A model generated the notes under the pieces. That model did no database searches. It had not been told where the DNA came from and saw only the letters and a list, made by a program, of their open reading frames with translations. This document shows, one piece after another, positions 62,101-64,000 of a stretch of 64,000 nt of DNA (positions are counted from its first letter, which is position 1; every line of letters starts with the position of its first letter). Source of the DNA: Hymenobacter siberiensis (GTDB taxonomy: Bacteria > Bacteroidota > Bacteroidia > Cytophagales > Hymenobacteraceae); the NCBI RefSeq assembly GCF_018967865.2, contig NZ_JAHLZY020000001.1:2232001-2296000 (forward strand), read 5' to 3'. The position numbers and the translations under genes are program-made.

Positions 62101-62146
62101 TATTTTTGCTAAACTAATATATATTTGCTAAATAGCTGTAGCTTTG
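62101..62146 (+). promoter_or_regulatory. Several TAnnTTTG boxes upstream of a transposase-like regulator
   Basis: TATTTTTG (62101), TATATTTG (62120) and TAGCTTTG (62139) all match the Bacteroidota -7 consensus. The last is 27 nt from the ATG at 62173 and best placed. No paired -33 box is clear. Confidence 0.4.
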
Positions 62147-62172
62147 GCCTTCACCCCAAACGATTGTGCCTG

Positions 62173-62595
62173 ATGAATACGCCTGCTTGCCCAAAGTGTG
62201 ATTCGGACGAAGCCACCAAAAGTGGCGTTATCAGCGGACGGCAACGGTTTAAATGTCGGGCATGCGGCTACCACTATACGGTGGCCAAGGTAGGCCGCGA
62301 GGTAGATAGCTACTACGTCATCAAGGCGTTGCAGCTCTACATCGAGGGCGTGAGCTACCGCGAGATTGAGCGCTTGCTGGGCGTGAGTCACGTGAGCGTG
62401 ATGAACTGGGTGAAGAAATACGGCGTGAAAGCCCCGCGCCAGCCCGACTACCACCCGACCTATAAAATACTCAATCACAAGGAGCTGGCAGAGTTTTTTC
62501 AACAGCCCGGCAACCTGAAAGGTGCTGGTATGATGGTAACGGAGCTGGGCGACAAGTTTATGGTGATTCGTTGGGAACGGTTCCGGGGGAGCTGA
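62173..62595 (+). CDS. IS1-InsA-like zinc-ribbon and helix-turn-helix protein, possibly domesticated
   Basis: A 140-residue protein. An N-terminal zinc ribbon (CPKCDSDEATKSG, then CRACGYHY) and a helix-turn-helix (IEGVSYREIERLLGVSHVSVMNWVKKYG) match the InsA-type N-terminus of IS1 transposases. After about residue 85 the catalytic InsB part is replaced by a short unrelated segment (NHKELAEFFQQPGNLK). No inverted repeats or target duplication were found, so it is probably a domesticated DNA-binding regulator. The start at 62173 is preferred to 62125. Target and role are unknown. Confidence 0.75.
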   Translation: MNTPACPKCDSDEATKSGVISGRQRFKCRACGYHYTVAKVGREVDSYYVIKALQLYIEGVSYREIERLLGVSHVSVMNWVKKYGVKAPRQPDYHPTYKILNHKELAEFFQQPGNLKGAGMMVTELGDKFMVIRWERFRGS

Positions 62596-62651
62596 GCTAT
62601 AGCAGCGGGGCGCAACTATAGCCCGCGCGGCGTCATCGGGCCGGGAATGTA

Positions 62652-62659
62652 TAGGTTTG
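62652..62659 (+). promoter_or_regulatory. Primary-sigma promoter candidate for the porin gene
   Basis: TAGGTTTG matches TAnnTTTG exactly; the expected start is near 62665, about 70 nt before the ATG at 62734. The -33 element is not clear. Confidence 0.4.
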
Positions 62660-62733
62660 GGGAAACTGATTGGCGACTTCCAAAAGGCTGCGCTGGTTTT
62701 GCTGCTCTCTTTTCTAACTATTCCCACAAATCC

Positions 62734-64000
62734 ATGCAATTTTCTCGCTACGCGCTGACCATTACTGCGCTGCTGGCCGCCGAAGCGGTGTCGGCTCAGG
62801 TGCAGCCGCCACCCGTCGGCAATCCAACCTCGCCGCCGCCGGCCGCCCCGGCACCGGCTCCCGCGCCGGCCGCGCCCACCAAGTCAGCTCCCTATGGCGG
62901 GGGCCTGAAGATGAACCTCTCGCCCGACGGCTCCAAATACGTGCGCATCCTGCTCTGGACGCAGGTGTACGCCCGCTATACCGAGAACAACACGGGCACC
63001 CTGCGTGCCCCCAACACGCCTAAGGAAAGCCAGGTCGACTTCGGCATCCGGCGCTCGCGCATGGTGGTGATGGCCCAGCTCAACCCGCGCTTTCTAGTGT
63101 ATACCCACTTAGGTATCAACAACCAGAATGCGGTGAGCGGCGGCGTGGCACCCACTACCGACGGCAAGAAGCCGCAGTTCTTCATTCACGAAGCCGTTAC
63201 GGAGTACAAGGTGAACAAGTACCTCAGCCTGGGGGCCGGTCTGCACTACTACAACGGCATTTCGCGGCTGACCAACGCCAGCACTACCAGCATCCTGACG
63301 ATGGATTTGCCGCTCACCAACTTCCCCACCATCGAAAACACCGACCAGTTTGCCCGCTGGCTGGGCGTTTTTGCCAAGGGCCGGGTGGGCAAGTTTGACT
63401 ACCGCGTGTCGATGAGCGACGCTTTCCTGACCAACCTGGCCAGCACCCCGCTGGCGCTGGGCACCACCGCGGCGGGCGTGAGCACCGGCACCGGCGTGGC
63501 CGCCTACAATCCGCAGAATACCAGCCATGTGTACCAGGGCTACTTCAGCTATAACTTCCTGGAGTCCGAGGCCAACCTGCTGCCCTATACGCAGGGCTCC
63601 TATCTGGGCACAAAGCGGGTTTTTAGCGTCGGTGCGGGCTTTTTGTACAATAAAGACGCCATGTATTCGCGCTCCACGAGCAGCAGCGTAGCAGTGACGC
63701 CGGCCGTTACGGCCGACCCGTTCGGCACCATTGGCACCACCAAGCACGACATGACGCTGTTCGGGGTGGATGCCTTCTACGATGTGCCACTCGATACGAC
63801 CTCGCGCACGGCCATTACGCTCTACGGCGTGTACTACAACTTCAACATGGGGCCCAACTACGTGCGCTTTGTGGGGGCCGAAAACCCGGGCTACGGCACC
63901 AGTGCCCTGCGCGGCAATGCCGTGCCGCAGTCGGGTACGGGAGGCTCATTCTATTTCCAGGGCGGCTTCCTGCTCCCCAAAAATACCCTCGGGCCTAAGG
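62734..64000 (+). CDS. Porin-like outer membrane protein (3' end outside window)
   Basis: 422 codons are visible, open to the window end. A signal peptide (LTITALLAAEAVSAQ) is followed by a long Pro/Ala linker and then alternating aromatic strands of a porin barrel: RILLWTQVYARYTENN, VDFGIRRSRMVVMAQLNPRF and FHEAVTEYKV-like segments. The layout resembles phosphate-selective or general porins of Bacteroidota (OprP-like). Substrate cannot be assigned without the C-terminus. It is transcribed away from the transposase-like gene. Confidence 0.85.
   Translation, partial: MQFSRYALTITALLAAEAVSAQVQPPPVGNPTSPPPAAPAPAPAPAAPTKSAPYGGGLKMNLSPDGSKYVRILLWTQVYARYTENNTGTLRAPNTPKESQVDFGIRRSRMVVMAQLNPRFLVYTHLGINNQNAVSGGVAPTTDGKKPQFFIHEAVTEYKVNKYLSLGAGLHYYNGISRLTNASTTSILTMDLPLTNFPTIENTDQFARWLGVFAKGRVGKFDYRVSMSDAFLTNLASTPLALGTTAAGVSTGTGVAAYNPQNTSHVYQGYFSYNFLESEANLLPYTQGSYLGTKRVFSVGAGFLYNKDAMYSRSTSSSVAVTPAVTADPFGTIGTTKHDMTLFGVDAFYDVPLDTTSRTAITLYGVYYNFNMGPNYVRFVGAENPGYGTSALRGNAVPQSGTGGSFYFQGGFLLPKNTLGPK

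Noticed and set aside
62173..62595. Complete IS1-type mobile element
   Set aside because: No InsB catalytic half, terminal repeats or target duplications were found around it.

Overview
The window is a GC-rich Bacteroidota chromosome segment, most like Hymenobacter or a close relative in the Hymenobacteraceae. That rests on a giant secreted protein with repeated YWVGG modules of the kind exported by type IX secretion, a TonB-dependent-receptor-type barrel with an N-terminal carboxypeptidase-regulatory-like domain, DUF4184 and BLUF proteins, TAnnTTTG-type promoter boxes, and interspersed palindromes. I found no rRNA, tRNA or CRISPR array.

Layout. 1-4652 (-): end-truncated giant secreted protein, with a small membrane ORF upstream. 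5222-10186 (-): two-component pair of a sigma-54 activator (NtrC type) followed by a five-PAS hybrid histidine kinase with its own receiver and HPt domains. 10656-17577 (-): glycan operon (three glycosyltransferases, a hexapeptide acyltransferase, an unusual three-module kinase/nucleotidyltransferase/thymidylate-kinase-like fusion). 18234-35890 (+): long exopolysaccharide locus led by an HPt protein, with glycosyltransferases, a lone receiver, a sugar transferase with a receiver-like N-terminus, a half-size TolC-like protein, a Wzc-like copolymerase, Wzy, acetyltransferases, Wzx, GT14 and DUF4184. 35899-38068 (-): thioredoxin-like gene destroyed by an insertion sequence and an internal deletion. 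38160-42200 (-): lipoprotein, second hybrid kinase, damaged BLUF gene. 42473-49934 (-): second exopolysaccharide locus (receiver, Wza, Wzc-like, Wzx, GT4, Wzy). 50680-64000: mostly housekeeping genes (aminotransferase, TonB-type barrel, tsaE, alanine dehydrogenase, RibD-like reductase, formate-THF ligase, flavin reductase, M28 peptidase, transposase-derived regulator, porin).

The most interesting signal is regulatory. Four intergenic sites carry a -24/-12 sigma-54 promoter (YTGGCAC with GG-N10-GC). They lie at the heads of the three glycan loci and of the GT4-Wzy pair, and a sigma-54 activator is encoded between them and the window start. With the HPt, lone receivers and receiver-like sugar transferase inside the same loci, this suggests a phosphorelay and RpoN-controlled exopolysaccharide system spread over about 45 kb. 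The two polymer loci look complementary: one has the initiating transferase, the other the Wza-type exporter. Both copolymerases carry degraded tyrosine-kinase domains.

A second theme is mobile and repetitive DNA: an IS with perfect 7-bp target duplications, palindromic elements of several families (one forming the C-terminus of a Wzy protein), and several broken genes.
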